This document shows, piece by piece, positions 8,851 to 17,414 of a stretch of 64,000 nucleotides of DNA; position 1 is the first letter of the stretch; every line of letters starts with the position of its first letter. A program made the translations under genes and the position numbers. Origin of the DNA: Variovorax saccharolyticus (GTDB lineage Bacteria > Pseudomonadota > Gammaproteobacteria > Burkholderiales > Burkholderiaceae_C); assembly GCF_030316765.1 (NCBI RefSeq), contig NZ_JASZYT010000015.1, positions 62,001-126,000 on the forward strand. The letters are read 5' to 3'. The notes beneath the pieces were generated by a model. The model worked only from the letters and a program-made list of their open reading frames with translations. It was not told the DNA's origin and did no database searches.

Positions 8851-9966
8851 ATGAAAGCGTCGAATCTTGTTTTGCTCCTTCTGATCGCCGGCGGCGCCTG
8901 GTCCCTCGCCACGCGTGCCGTTCAGGAAACTGCCCCTCAGCCGGGGACACCGTCCAGCGTGTTCCCGCCCAACGGGGTCGAGAAATCGACCCAAGCGCTG
9001 CCCTTCGAAGGCATGTTCCCACTTCTCGAAGGGGCGATCGAGTGGATCAATTCCCCGCCACTGACCCCGGCGGACCTCCGAGGCAAGGTGGTTCTCGTCG
9101 AGTTCTGGACCTATTCCTGTATCAATTGGCGGCGCGAATCACCCTATGTCCGTGCATGGTCCGAGAAGTACGGGCGCTACGGACTCGTCGTGATCGGTGT
9201 TCACTCGCCGGAGTTCACATTCGAGAAGGATCTCGACAACGTTCGCCGGGCCGTCAGCCAGATCGGTCTCAGCTACCCTGTTGCGGTCGACAGCAATCAC
9301 GCCGTCTGGCAGGCATTCCACAACAACTACTGGCCGGCGCTCTACTTCATCGACGCCAGCGGCCGGATCAGGCATCGTCGTTTCGGCGAAGGTGAGTATG
9401 AAGAGTCGGAGAGGGTGATCCAGCGCCTGCTGACAGAAGCGGGGGCCAGTGGCATCGATACGCAATTGGTATCCGTGCTCGGCCAAGGACCCGAGGCCGC
9501 GGCAGACTGGCAGAACCTGAGATCCCCGGAGAACTACGTGGGGTACGGGCGCACGCAGAACTTCGCCTCAACCGGAAGACTGGCGCCTGATCGGCGACAG
9601 ACCTATGCTGCGCCAGAACGTCTGGCACTCGATCATTGGGCGCTGATCGGCGATTGGACCGTGAAGGCAGAGCTTGCCGCGTCGAACAGCGTCGCCGCCA
9701 GAATCGCCTACGGTTTTCATGCGCGCGATCTTCATCTTGTCATGGGGCCGGCGGACGGCGCAGCGCCTGTCCGGTTCCGCGTTCTCCTCGATGGGGCGCC
9801 ACCGGGCAGTGCGCGTGGCGCCGACGTCGACGAGCAGGGCAACGGCGTCCTGAGGGAGCAACGCATGTATCAGCTGATTCGCCAGCACTCGCCCATCAAG
9901 GACCGACGATTCGAGATCGAGTTTCTCGATCCGGGGGCCGAGGCGTTCTCGTTCTCGTTCGGGTAG
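8851..9966 (+). CDS. Thioredoxin-like (DipZ C-terminal type) exported protein
   Basis: A 371-residue protein with an N-terminal hydrophobic segment (LVLLLLIAGGAWSLA), likely a signal anchor or signal peptide, followed by a redoxin domain at about 50-190 and a C-terminal beta-rich domain like the extracytoplasmic part of DipZ-type proteins. The active-site region reads FWTYSCINWRRE, where family members usually have CINC. The first Cys (90) is kept and the second is Trp (93), so an intramolecular disulfide cannot form there. The later parts (NNYWPALYFID, GEGEYEESE) are normal for the family. ATG 8851 is preceded by GAGGAACTGGCC. It is transcribed away from the SDR gene behind promoter-element copy 4. 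Confidence 0.8.
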   Translation: MKASNLVLLLLIAGGAWSLATRAVQETAPQPGTPSSVFPPNGVEKSTQALPFEGMFPLLEGAIEWINSPPLTPADLRGKVVLVEFWTYSCINWRRESPYVRAWSEKYGRYGLVVIGVHSPEFTFEKDLDNVRRAVSQIGLSYPVAVDSNHAVWQAFHNNYWPALYFIDASGRIRHRRFGEGEYEESERVIQRLLTEAGASGIDTQLVSVLGQGPEAAADWQNLRSPENYVGYGRTQNFASTGRLAPDRRQTYAAPERLALDHWALIGDWTVKAELAASNSVAARIAYGFHARDLHLVMGPADGAAPVRFRVLLDGAPPGSARGADVDEQGNGVLREQRMYQLIRQHSPIKDRRFEIEFLDPGAEAFSFSFG

Positions 9967-10088
9967 TGGCGACTGGCACGAATCGCCGGTGTCATGGGAC
10001 TTGTCGGCGCGCCATCGGCTCCTGGCTCGCGCTACGGCCGACTATCGGAGCGCACGGCGCAGTGCAAGGAGGCTTCGTGCGTGAAGCG

Positions 10089-10131
10089 ATACCAAAGTAT
10101 CATGGACGCTGGACGGTAGATCGCGCAATAG
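10089..10131 (+). promoter_or_regulatory. Shared promoter element, copy 5 (weaker)
   Basis: ATACCAAAGTATCATGG (10089-10105) keeps the ACCnnnGTnnnATGG skeleton. After 16 nt comes CGCGCAATAG (10122-10131), a poor match to the second part. It points at the response-regulator remnant and kinase. Confidence 0.45.
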
Positions 10132-10222
10132 TCTCTTAACGGCGACAGCCTCGGTGTCTGGCATTGGGCGGACGGCTGTGACCTACGGATGCCTTTCGAT
10201 TGACCACGGCGTACAGAGACCC

Positions 10223-10432
10223 ATGCCTAGAATTCCTTCGCTCGTGACAGTGGTGGACGACGGTGAGTCGGTACGGGAATCGCTGCCGAATCTGTCGAAT
10301 GGAATAGCCATCGCCGCGAAGGCGTCCACGTCGGGATCAGGGTTGCTCGCATCCGACGACGTCGAAGACCCCCGATGCCAGGTCGCCTTGCTCGAGGCGC
10401 TGAACCTTGCGATGGGCAGAGGCCGACCGTGA
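10223..10432 (+). pseudogene. Response-regulator remnant (truncated receiver)
   Basis: A 69-codon frame that begins like a FixJ/NarL-type response regulator (MPRIPSLVTVVDDGESVRES, the first strand and acidic pocket of a receiver domain). After about 50 residues it runs into an unrelated tail, so the phospho-acceptor Asp, the rest of the receiver and the DNA-binding domain are missing. The acidic triplet is also changed (DDG instead of DDD/DDE). Its TGA overlaps the GTG start of the kinase by 4 nt (GTGA at 10429-10432), the arrangement expected of a regulator-kinase pair, so a large internal deletion is the simplest history. It could still be translated and couple kinase synthesis. Confidence 0.65.
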
Positions 10433-13400
10433 GGCTCGAGGGCGATTTTGCCGCTCTTGTCGACGCGCTGCCGGGCCTCGTGTGGCTGGCGTCGCCAGGC
10501 GGCAATGTCAATTTCGTCAATCGGCGCTGGCGGGACTACACCGGCATCAATCTGATGCAGGCATCAGGTTCGGGATGGCAATCAGCAGTTCACCGCGTTG
10601 ACTTGCTGGATCTTCGCGAACACTGGCAACGCACCCTGGCATCTGGCGAGCCCGGGGAGATCGAAGTGCGATTGCGTCGGCGCGACGGAGCCTACCGGTG
10701 GTTCCAGATCTCAAGCAACCCGGTTCGTGATGACGCGGGAGGCATCGTTCAGTGGTGCGCATTGAGTACGGACATCGATAGCCGCAGGCCGGCGGAGAAA
10801 ACTGAGCAATTGGATTTGCAGGACAGCGATGGAGAAGGCCATCAGTTCGAAGAGAAGCTGGCGACCGGTCAGGCAGATCTACGTTCGATCATTGACTCGG
10901 TCCCCATGACCGCATGGTCGGCACGCGTTGACGGCTATTGCGACTTCGTGAACCGCCGCTGGCTCGACTATGCCGGGCTTTCGCTGGATCAGGTGGTGGG
11001 TTGGGGTTGGACAGCGGCGATTCACCCCGATGATCTTCCCGGACTGGTGCTCGAGTGGCAGTCGTGCTTGGCATCCGGAGAACCCATGAACGCTGAAGCG
11101 CGCATGCGGCGCTTTGACGGTGTCTATCGATGGTTCTTGTTCCTGGGAAATCCCCTGCGCGACGACGCAGGGCATGTCGTCAAGTGGTTTGGAACGAATG
11201 TCGATGTGGAGGATCGCAGGCGGGTCGAGGAAGCCCTACGTGCCAGTGAGCGCAATCTGAATCAGATCATCAATACCTTGCCGACGACGGCTTGGGCGAC
11301 CCGTCCGGACGGCTACTGCGAGTTTCTCAGCGATCGCTGGCTTGACTATGCGGGCTTCACGGCGGCGGAAGCTTTGGGTTGGAACTGGAGTTCTGTCATT
11401 CATCCCGACGATGCGGCGGCGCTGATCGAGTACTGGCAAGGGTGTCTCGCCACGGGAACCCCGGTAGACACCGAAGCGCGCATGCGTCGTTTCGACGGGG
11501 AGTACCGCTGGTTCCTGTTTCGCGCCAATCCGTGGCGCGACGAAGCGGGCAACATTGTCAAGTGGTATGGAACGAATGTGGACATCGAAGATCGCAAGCG
11601 CGCTGACCAGGCGTTGCAGGCGAGTGAGCGCAATTTGTACCAGATCATCAACACCATCCCCACGACTGCATGGTCGACACGCCCGGACGGGTACTGTGAC
11701 TTCCTCAGCGACCGCTGGCTCGACTACGCCGGTTTCACGCAAGAGGAGGCGATAGGCTGGAACTGGAGTTCGGTGATTCACGAAGGCGACGCCGCGGGAT
11801 TGATCGAGTACTGGCAGCGCTGCCTGGCAAGTGGCACGCCCGTTGATGCGGAGGCTCGCATGCGCCGCTTCGACGGAGAGTACCGCTGGTTCCTTTTTCG
11901 CGCCAACCCCCTTCGCGATGTTGCTGGCAACATTGTCAAGTGGTACGGCACGAACGTAGACATCGAGGATCGCAAGAAGGCCGATGAAGCCTTGCGTGCA
12001 AGTGAGCGCAATCTGAGCTTGATCATCAACACGATGCCGATGCTCGCTTGGTCGACTCGCCCGGACGGATTCTGCGACTTCGTGAACCAGCGCTGGATCG
12101 AGTTCACAGGCATGTCGACGGAGAAGGCCCGGGGCTGGGATTGGGAGGCCGCCATCCATCCTGAAGACGTCAATGGACTGGTGGAGTACTGGCAATGTGC
12201 CTTGGCCACGGGACAACCCATGGATACGGAGGCACGCATGCGCCGCTTCGATGGGGTTTATCGCTGGTTCTTGTTTCGTGGCAACCCGCTGTGTGACGAG
12301 CAAGGGCGGATCGTCAGATGGTACGGAACCAACGTCGATATTGAGGACCGCAAGCGCGCAGAGGAGAAGCTGCGTCGGAGCGAGGTCTTGCTCGCGGAGG
12401 GGCAGCGAGTCAGCCTGACGGGGAGCTTCTATTGGAGCGTCGACACGGATGGCATAAGGGCCTCGGAGCAACTTCACCGCATTTTGGGACTCGAGCCAGG
12501 TACGCCGATTGCGCTGAGCGAGGTGGCAGAGCGAGTGCATCCAGAGGATATTCCATTGCTGCGCGAGAAGATCGCGCTGGCGCGCGGCGGCAAGGGAGAA
12601 ATTGAGCACGAGGTTCGCTTGAGGATGCCGGATGATTCGCTCAAGTACCTGCGGGTCAACGCATACCGGGATCGAGACCGTGATGGCCGCCTGGAGTATG
12701 TCGGCGCGATTCAGGACGTAACTGAGCGGCGCCGTTCGGAGGAGGCCTTGGCCGGCGTGCGTTCGGCGCTCGCGCAGATGACGCGTGCGGCGAGCATGGG
12801 AGTCCTGGCCGCCTCGATTGCACATGAAGTCAACCAGCCGCTCACGGGAATCATCACCAACGGCGGCACCTGCCTGCGCATGCTCGCTGCGGATCCTCCG
12901 AATGTCGAAGGCGCGCTGGAGACCGTGCGGCGTACGATCCGCGACGGCAACCGCGCAGCTGCGGTGATTGCGCGCCTGCGCGCACTCTACGCGAAGGGCG
13001 AAACAGCCATCGAACTGGTGGATCTGAATGAAGCTGCACGAGAAGTCTTGGCGCTGTTGGCCAGTGAGCTACAGCGAAACCGCGTTCACGTGAGAACCGA
13101 GCTTGCGAAGGCGTTGCCTTTGGTGATGGGCGATCGGATCCAGCTCCAACAAGTGATTCTCAACCTGCTCGTGAATGCCTTCGCCGCCATGAGCACCGTG
13201 GACGATCGCCCACGATTGCTGGTTCTCAGTACAGAGCAGGACCTCGAAGGAGGTGTTCGCCTGTCGGTGGAAGACAATGGAGTGGGAGTAAGCGGCGATG
13301 ACCGGGAGCGCATCTTCGAGGCTTTCTACACGACCAAGAGCAACGGTCTTGGAATCGGGCTGTCAGTCAGCCGGACCATCGTCGAGAACCATGAAGGGCG

Positions 13401-13491
13401 GCTTTGGGCGTCGCCCAATACCGGTTCGGGGACCACCTTCGTCTTCACGATTCCGAGTCGACTTGTGAGCGGCACGTCTGATCCAGATTGA
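10429..13491 (+). CDS. Multi-PAS sensor histidine kinase
   Basis: Cytoplasmic histidine kinase of about 1020 residues with no membrane segment. Six PAS/PAC modules come first. The second to fifth are nearly identical 126-residue units (each with a form of SERNLxxIINTxPxxAWxTRPDG and RRFDGxYRWFLFRxNP), and the sixth is diverged. A HisKA domain follows with phospho-acceptor His799 in SIAHEVNQPLTG, then a HATPase domain with N box QVILNLLVNAF, G1 VEDNGVGV and G2 GLGIGLSVS. There is no receiver domain. I prefer GTG 10429, which overlaps the remnant's stop and follows AGAGG; ATG 10375 in the same frame is an alternative. PAS pockets often sense redox, oxygen or aromatic ligands; the signal here is unknown. 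The partner regulator next door is broken. Confidence 0.9.
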   Translation: MRLEGDFAALVDALPGLVWLASPGGNVNFVNRRWRDYTGINLMQASGSGWQSAVHRVDLLDLREHWQRTLASGEPGEIEVRLRRRDGAYRWFQISSNPVRDDAGGIVQWCALSTDIDSRRPAEKTEQLDLQDSDGEGHQFEEKLATGQADLRSIIDSVPMTAWSARVDGYCDFVNRRWLDYAGLSLDQVVGWGWTAAIHPDDLPGLVLEWQSCLASGEPMNAEARMRRFDGVYRWFLFLGNPLRDDAGHVVKWFGTNVDVEDRRRVEEALRASERNLNQIINTLPTTAWATRPDGYCEFLSDRWLDYAGFTAAEALGWNWSSVIHPDDAAALIEYWQGCLATGTPVDTEARMRRFDGEYRWFLFRANPWRDEAGNIVKWYGTNVDIEDRKRADQALQASERNLYQIINTIPTTAWSTRPDGYCDFLSDRWLDYAGFTQEEAIGWNWSSVIHEGDAAGLIEYWQRCLASGTPVDAEARMRRFDGEYRWFLFRANPLRDVAGNIVKWYGTNVDIEDRKKADEALRASERNLSLIINTMPMLAWSTRPDGFCDFVNQRWIEFTGMSTEKARGWDWEAAIHPEDVNGLVEYWQCALATGQPMDTEARMRRFDGVYRWFLFRGNPLCDEQGRIVRWYGTNVDIEDRKRAEEKLRRSEVLLAEGQRVSLTGSFYWSVDTDGIRASEQLHRILGLEPGTPIALSEVAERVHPEDIPLLREKIALARGGKGEIEHEVRLRMPDDSLKYLRVNAYRDRDRDGRLEYVGAIQDVTERRRSEEALAGVRSALAQMTRAASMGVLAASIAHEVNQPLTGIITNGGTCLRMLAADPPNVEGALETVRRTIRDGNRAAAVIARLRALYAKGETAIELVDLNEAAREVLALLASELQRNRVHVRTELAKALPLVMGDRIQLQQVILNLLVNAFAAMSTVDDRPRLLVLSTEQDLEGGVRLSVEDNGVGVSGDDRERIFEAFYTTKSNGLGIGLSVSRTIVENHEGRLWASPNTGSGTTFVFTIPSRLVSGTSDPD
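10867..12378 (+). repeat. Four tandem 378-bp PAS-encoding repeats
   Basis: Four in-frame units of exactly 378 bp (126 codons) inside the kinase gene. For example, the AGTGAG of SER recurs at 11245, 11623 and 12001, and the ATCATT/ATCATC of the preceding helix at 10888 and 11266. Units remain similar at DNA level, with the third and fourth closest, which suggests recent duplication or gene conversion. Confidence 0.85.
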
Positions 13492-13746
13492 CTCCAGGCG
13501 GAGACGCGGAGCGACCTTCGACGCAGTATCGGACTTTTTCGATGCTCTCGGCACTTGTCTGTGGGGTCCATTGCAAAGCTCCTGTTTGCCGCAGGCGAGG
13601 CGGGTTCCCGGTCTCGGCATGGACGTGTGAACGTGCTGCGATCGACAAGCGTTGACGGCCCAAGGAGCGCGGGCGAGGCGGCCGACGGTCTTTCATCGAC
13701 GACAGACGCTGCAACGATTGCCGCTCGCCTGGCTCGATCCCCGGCC

Positions 13747-13789
13747 GTACCAAAGTTGTACGTTCCGATACGACATTGGCATCATCGAT
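13747..13789 (+). promoter_or_regulatory. Shared promoter element, copy 6 (weaker)
   Basis: GTACCAAAGTTGTACGT (13747-13763), then 16 nt, then CATCATCGAT (13780-13789). It keeps the ACCnnnGT core and orientation but both parts are diverged. It lies in the 435-nt gap upstream of the exported crotonase, about 170 nt before its start; the rest of that gap shows nothing else I can support. Confidence 0.4.
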
Positions 13790-13931
13790 CCGTACGAATT
13801 CAGTGAGATGGCGCATGGAGGCATTGCTCCTAATCTGCCTCTTCCTGCGGCTGGATTGTCGCAGGCGACGACCAATGAGTTCTTGATGTGCGAGTCGCAC
13901 GTCTCATCACCATCGAACTTGGAAACGAACC

Positions 13932-14888
13932 ATGAAGCTACAACTTCTCGGCGCAACGCTTGCACTCGCGGCCATCGCGCTCACGGCCCCCGTCCATGCG
14001 CAGAGCCGCCCCTCGACTGCGCCGCCGCCTGTCAAGGTTCGGTCGGCTACCGATGCCAAGGATCAGATCCGGCTTACGCGCGTCACGCCCGAGTATTGGC
14101 GGGTGACGTTCCACAACCCTCCGTTCAACATCTACGGCCCGAACACGACACCGCAGCTGAACAAGGTCGTGACCGCCATTGAATCCGACCCTCAGGTGCG
14201 GGTCGTGGTGTTTGAGAGCGACGTGCCAGATTTCTTCCTGACCCACTATGACTTCCTGCCGCCGTTGACCGAGACGACCAGTCTGCCTCCTGGCCCTACC
14301 GGGTTGCCGCAACTGCCGGACATGCTGGTGCGCCTCAGCAAGGCGCCGGTCGTATCGATCGCGCTGATCCGAGGCCGGGCAAGCGGCGTCGGGAGCGAGC
14401 TTGCTCTGGCCAGTGACATGCGATTCGCCAGCCGCGAGAAGGCTTTGCTGTCGCAGTTTGAGATCGGCGCCGGGTTTGTTCCCGGCGGCGGTCCGATGGC
14501 GAGGTTGCCACGCCTTATTGGCCGCGGTCGTGCCCTGGAGGTGCTGTTGACCGGAAGCGACATCAACGGGGAGCTCGCTGAGCGCTACGGGTACGTCAAT
14601 CGTGCACTGCCTGATGCTGAGTTGGACGCCTTCGTCGATGCAATGGCCCGTCGCATTGCGGGGTTTGACAAGCAGTCCCTCGCCGAGATCAAGGGCTTGG
14701 TGAACCTGAACAGCCTGCCGCCGAACGACCAGGTGGGGGCAGAGTGGGAAGCCTTCCTCAGCTCAGTAAAGCGCCCGGCTGCGCAGCAGCGCATCGGGCA
14801 CTTGATGGAGCTTGGCCTTCAGACCAATCCGGACGTCGAGAAGCGCTTGCCGGACTACACCGGCAAGGTGGGGGCAGCTCCGAAGTAG
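13932..14888 (+). CDS. Enoyl-CoA hydratase/isomerase family protein with signal peptide
   Basis: A 318-residue crotonase-fold protein with a clear Sec signal peptide (MKLQLLGATLALAAIALTAP, cleavage after VHA), so it should be periplasmic. The core matches its cytosolic paralogue at 2660-3493: NPPFNIYGP, RGRASGVGSELALASDMRF and FEIGAGFVPGGGPMARLPR, keeping both positions where crotonases have Glu. The loop DFFLTHYDF replaces the usual FCAGAD. CoA thioesters are not expected in the periplasm, so the substrate may be something else. ATG 13932 begins the signal peptide; the ribosome-binding site (GGAAACG) is modest. It stands alone after the kinase gene. Confidence 0.85.
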   Translation: MKLQLLGATLALAAIALTAPVHAQSRPSTAPPPVKVRSATDAKDQIRLTRVTPEYWRVTFHNPPFNIYGPNTTPQLNKVVTAIESDPQVRVVVFESDVPDFFLTHYDFLPPLTETTSLPPGPTGLPQLPDMLVRLSKAPVVSIALIRGRASGVGSELALASDMRFASREKALLSQFEIGAGFVPGGGPMARLPRLIGRGRALEVLLTGSDINGELAERYGYVNRALPDAELDAFVDAMARRIAGFDKQSLAEIKGLVNLNSLPPNDQVGAEWEAFLSSVKRPAAQQRIGHLMELGLQTNPDVEKRLPDYTGKVGAAPK

Positions 14889-15389
14889 TTCGTCCGCGTC
14901 TGAGGCCCTCTTGTACTCGGACGTTGACCCATTTCATGTGCACGGCCCCTCCGACGGCACTGAGGCAATTTTCCGTCTGCCGTTGTCGCAGGAGCCTCCT
15001 TGATGCCACCGGCTCACGCATGCCGAGCACGCCTTGGGCGGGCGCGGGGTGTGGATCCAAGCACGCATGACGTCTGGATGGCGCGTGGCGGTGGCTGAGG
15101 GGCAAACGCCGGAATTCGTAGCTCCGCCGTAGGGCGGCGCCGGCGGTCCAAGCCCACACCGTACCGGCCAGCGGAGGGTTTATTCAGTCAGATCGCGCGT
15201 GCTCTTCAGCGGCGGCTGATGCAACGGATTTCCTTGACCATGCAACTGAACTTCCTGAGGGTCGTGCCCGAACGGAGGCTGACGACGGGGTGGCAGAGAT
15301 TCGCATGCTTACCCGCGACGTCGCTGGCACGTTCCGACTTCCTAAAGGTTCGGCCGGCTGCGTGTCGGCGACCCAGCCGTTCACAGGAT
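14889..15389. other. Intergenic, no supported gene
   Basis: Five hundred nucleotides between convergent genes. Short frames on both strands look random in composition. No repeat, RNA gene or clear terminator was found. Confidence 0.4.
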
Positions 15390-15842
15390 TTACTTTGAAG
15401 CAAGCCCGGGCTGTGGGGAGGTCCTCGTACGGCCGGCCGTCAGATCGAACGAGCCACTGTCTTCCCGATAGAAGCGGTTGAGCGTGCCGTCCTTTTCAGC
15501 GGCTGCAAGCTCGGCCTTCACGTCCGCGCGCGAAGTGTTGAGCCTTTGCTGGCGTGCAAGGTAGAACGAACCACTGTCGCTGCCATTCAGGATGTTCAAC
15601 GTGCCGTCTGCGCGGGCTTGATTGATCCTTGCCTTGACGTCGGCACGGGGTTCGATCGAGTGAAATTGTGAGGACAGGTATGTCGATCCGCTGTCCTCTC
15701 CGGTGAGCGCGGCAAGTTGTCCGTTGGACAGTGCGGCCTTGAGTTGCTGCTTGACTTCGGCGCGGCTCACTTGCGCAGATGACCCGTTGGCTGACAGGAT
15801 GAGGACGGTGAACAGGACCAGGGGCTTATTGAACGTTTTCAT
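15390..15842 (-). CDS. DUF4148-like exported protein with three repeats
   Basis: A 150-residue protein with a Sec signal peptide (hydrophobic core LVLFTVLILSANGSSA). The mature part is three copies of a unit of about 40 residues: SRAEVKQQLKAALSNGQL, PRADVKARINQARADGTL and SRADVKAELAAAEKDGTL. Each is followed by a version of EDSGSxYL. The TRAxVKxEL pattern is that of DUF4148, a short exported family common in Burkholderiales and of unknown function; most members I recall have one or two units. ATG 15842 follows AAGGAAC. Confidence 0.75.
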   Translation of the reverse strand: MKTFNKPLVLFTVLILSANGSSAQVSRAEVKQQLKAALSNGQLAALTGEDSGSTYLSSQFHSIEPRADVKARINQARADGTLNILNGSDSGSFYLARQQRLNTSRADVKAELAAAEKDGTLNRFYREDSGSFDLTAGRTRTSPQPGLASK

Positions 15843-16273
15843 GAAGAGTTCCTTTGCGCGTCTGAAAGTAAGGAGAGGCAGCGCCGACAGACACGCATCG
15901 GACGCTCTCTAGGACTTGGCGCCTTGCGCCTGTTGCTATCGCGGGCGATGTCGCGCGCCAGGTCAACTGCGAACGGCCCGCCTTCGCTTGCGAGACCGCT
16001 CGGTAACGCGACCCTGCGAACAGCACGCTGCCTTCGTGGGTAGTTTCGACGTCAGACGAGATGCAGGCCAGGCGAGCGATTGGTTGATCCGTCGTGCATC
16101 GCCAGATGTCAGCGCAGGTGTCAGCTGCGCATGGCTCACTGGCGTGAGCAGGTGGCCGCGGGCCTTCTCGTTGAAGGTCTGGCGATAGTGCTCTTGCCTC
16201 GTCCGCATCGTCGCCATGCTTTCGCCAATCCACACACCTCCGACGTCCCTCTTCGGCATGGGTTCACCACCCC
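15843..16273. other. Intergenic, weak ORF only
   Basis: A minus-strand frame of about 100 codons (15963-16277) reading MPKRDVGGVWIGESM is present but overlaps the end of the next gene and resembles no family I know. I do not call it. No other structure was seen. Confidence 0.35.
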
Positions 16274-17317
16274 TCATGCCTTACCGCGGAAATCGCTCGC
16301 ATATGCGTAGAGGCCGGGGGTCCCGCCGGTCATGAGGAAGAGGACGTTATCGCCAGCCGCGTATCTTCCGGCTGAGATGTCCGATAGCAGGCCTGCGAAC
16401 GCCTTTCCGCCGTAGACAGGGTCGAGCAGCAATCCCTCTCGACTGGCCATCAGCCTGACCGCTTCAATCATCGCTGGCGTCGAAACGCCGTAGCCGCCAC
16501 CCAACTGGTCGCCCGACACCTTGACATCGTCCGTATTCACAGAGGCATCAAAGCTCAGAAGTCTCAAAACGGCATTGGCCTTCTCGACCGTCGCCGCTAT
16601 CGCGCCGGCTGCGGGCGCGAGCACCGAGTGGGAACTCACCCGCGTTGCATCAAGTCCGAGCGCCCGATATCCCGCCACCAGTCCCGCCTGTGTCCCGGAA
16701 CTTCCATTCGGCACGACGACTGCAGCGAAATCGACGCCGAGCGCGGTGGACTGCTCCTGGATTTCGAGCGCGCAGGCCGCGTAACCGATGCTTCCCACCG
16801 GGGAGGAGCCACCGAGCGTGGCTACATAGGCGATGCGGCCATCCCGTCGAAGTTCCTCGGCCCGAACATGCGCGAAGCGCGTCGAATCAGCACCGACCGG
16901 CAGATCGTGGAGACGGGCGCCGAAGAGACCGTCCAGCAGTACATTGCCATTGAGGTCGTAGTCGTCTCCTTCGCGCGGCACCATGCGGGAGAGAACGAGC
17001 TCACAGGCCAGGCCTAACCGTGCGGCCGAAGCGGCTGCGAGGCGGGCGAAGTTCGACTGGCGCCCGCCGGTGGCGATGATGGTGTCCGCGCCGGCTTCAG
17101 CAGCATCGCCGAGCAGGAACTCAAGCTTTCGCAGCTTGCTGCCTCCGCCCCCGAGTGCCATGGAGTCATCGCGCTTGGCGTAGATTCGGACGCCATTCAA
17201 CGAGGAGCCCAAGGCCTCCTCGATGCGAGTAAGGCGCTGAATGGACGTCGGCCCGTCCAGGAGGGTGCGACGCGGCAGGCGGTCGAGGGATTGGGAAAGT
17301 TGCATGATGACGGTCAT
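16274..17317 (-). CDS. PLP-dependent D-cysteine desulfhydrase / ACC deaminase family
   Basis: A 347-residue fold-type II PLP enzyme. KRDDSMALGGGGSKLRKLEFLL contains the substrate-side residues and the PLP lysine (SKLRK), ATGGRQSNFARLAAA is the conserved Asn/substrate loop, and VVPNGSSGTQAGL is the phosphate-binding loop. This set defines the D-cysteine desulfhydrase / 1-aminocyclopropane-1-carboxylate deaminase family; the choice between the two reactions cannot be made safely by eye. ATG 17317 and ATG 17305 are both possible and neither has a strong ribosome-binding site. It lies 97 nt downstream of the molybdoenzyme gene on the same strand and may be the end of that operon. Confidence 0.8.
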   Translation of the reverse strand: MTVIMQLSQSLDRLPRRTLLDGPTSIQRLTRIEEALGSSLNGVRIYAKRDDSMALGGGGSKLRKLEFLLGDAAEAGADTIIATGGRQSNFARLAAASAARLGLACELVLSRMVPREGDDYDLNGNVLLDGLFGARLHDLPVGADSTRFAHVRAEELRRDGRIAYVATLGGSSPVGSIGYAACALEIQEQSTALGVDFAAVVVPNGSSGTQAGLVAGYRALGLDATRVSSHSVLAPAAGAIAATVEKANAVLRLLSFDASVNTDDVKVSGDQLGGGYGVSTPAMIEAVRLMASREGLLLDPVYGGKAFAGLLSDISAGRYAAGDNVLFLMTGGTPGLYAYASDFRGKA

Positions 17318-17414
17318 TAGGGATAGGTTGGCAGCGGCGCAACTGCTTTCTGTGCGCCCTGTTCTGAAGTTTCATGGCCGCGTGGTCCCCAAGGCATCGT
17401 CGGCCCAATCTTCA

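Noticed and set aside
10867..12378. 378-bp repeats considered as an assembly duplication
   Set aside because: Units differ by many mostly silent substitutions and keep the frame, so they are genuine PAS duplications.
15963..16277. Minus-strand ORF of about 100 codons
   Set aside because: No family, no ribosome-binding site, overlaps the desulfhydrase-like gene end.
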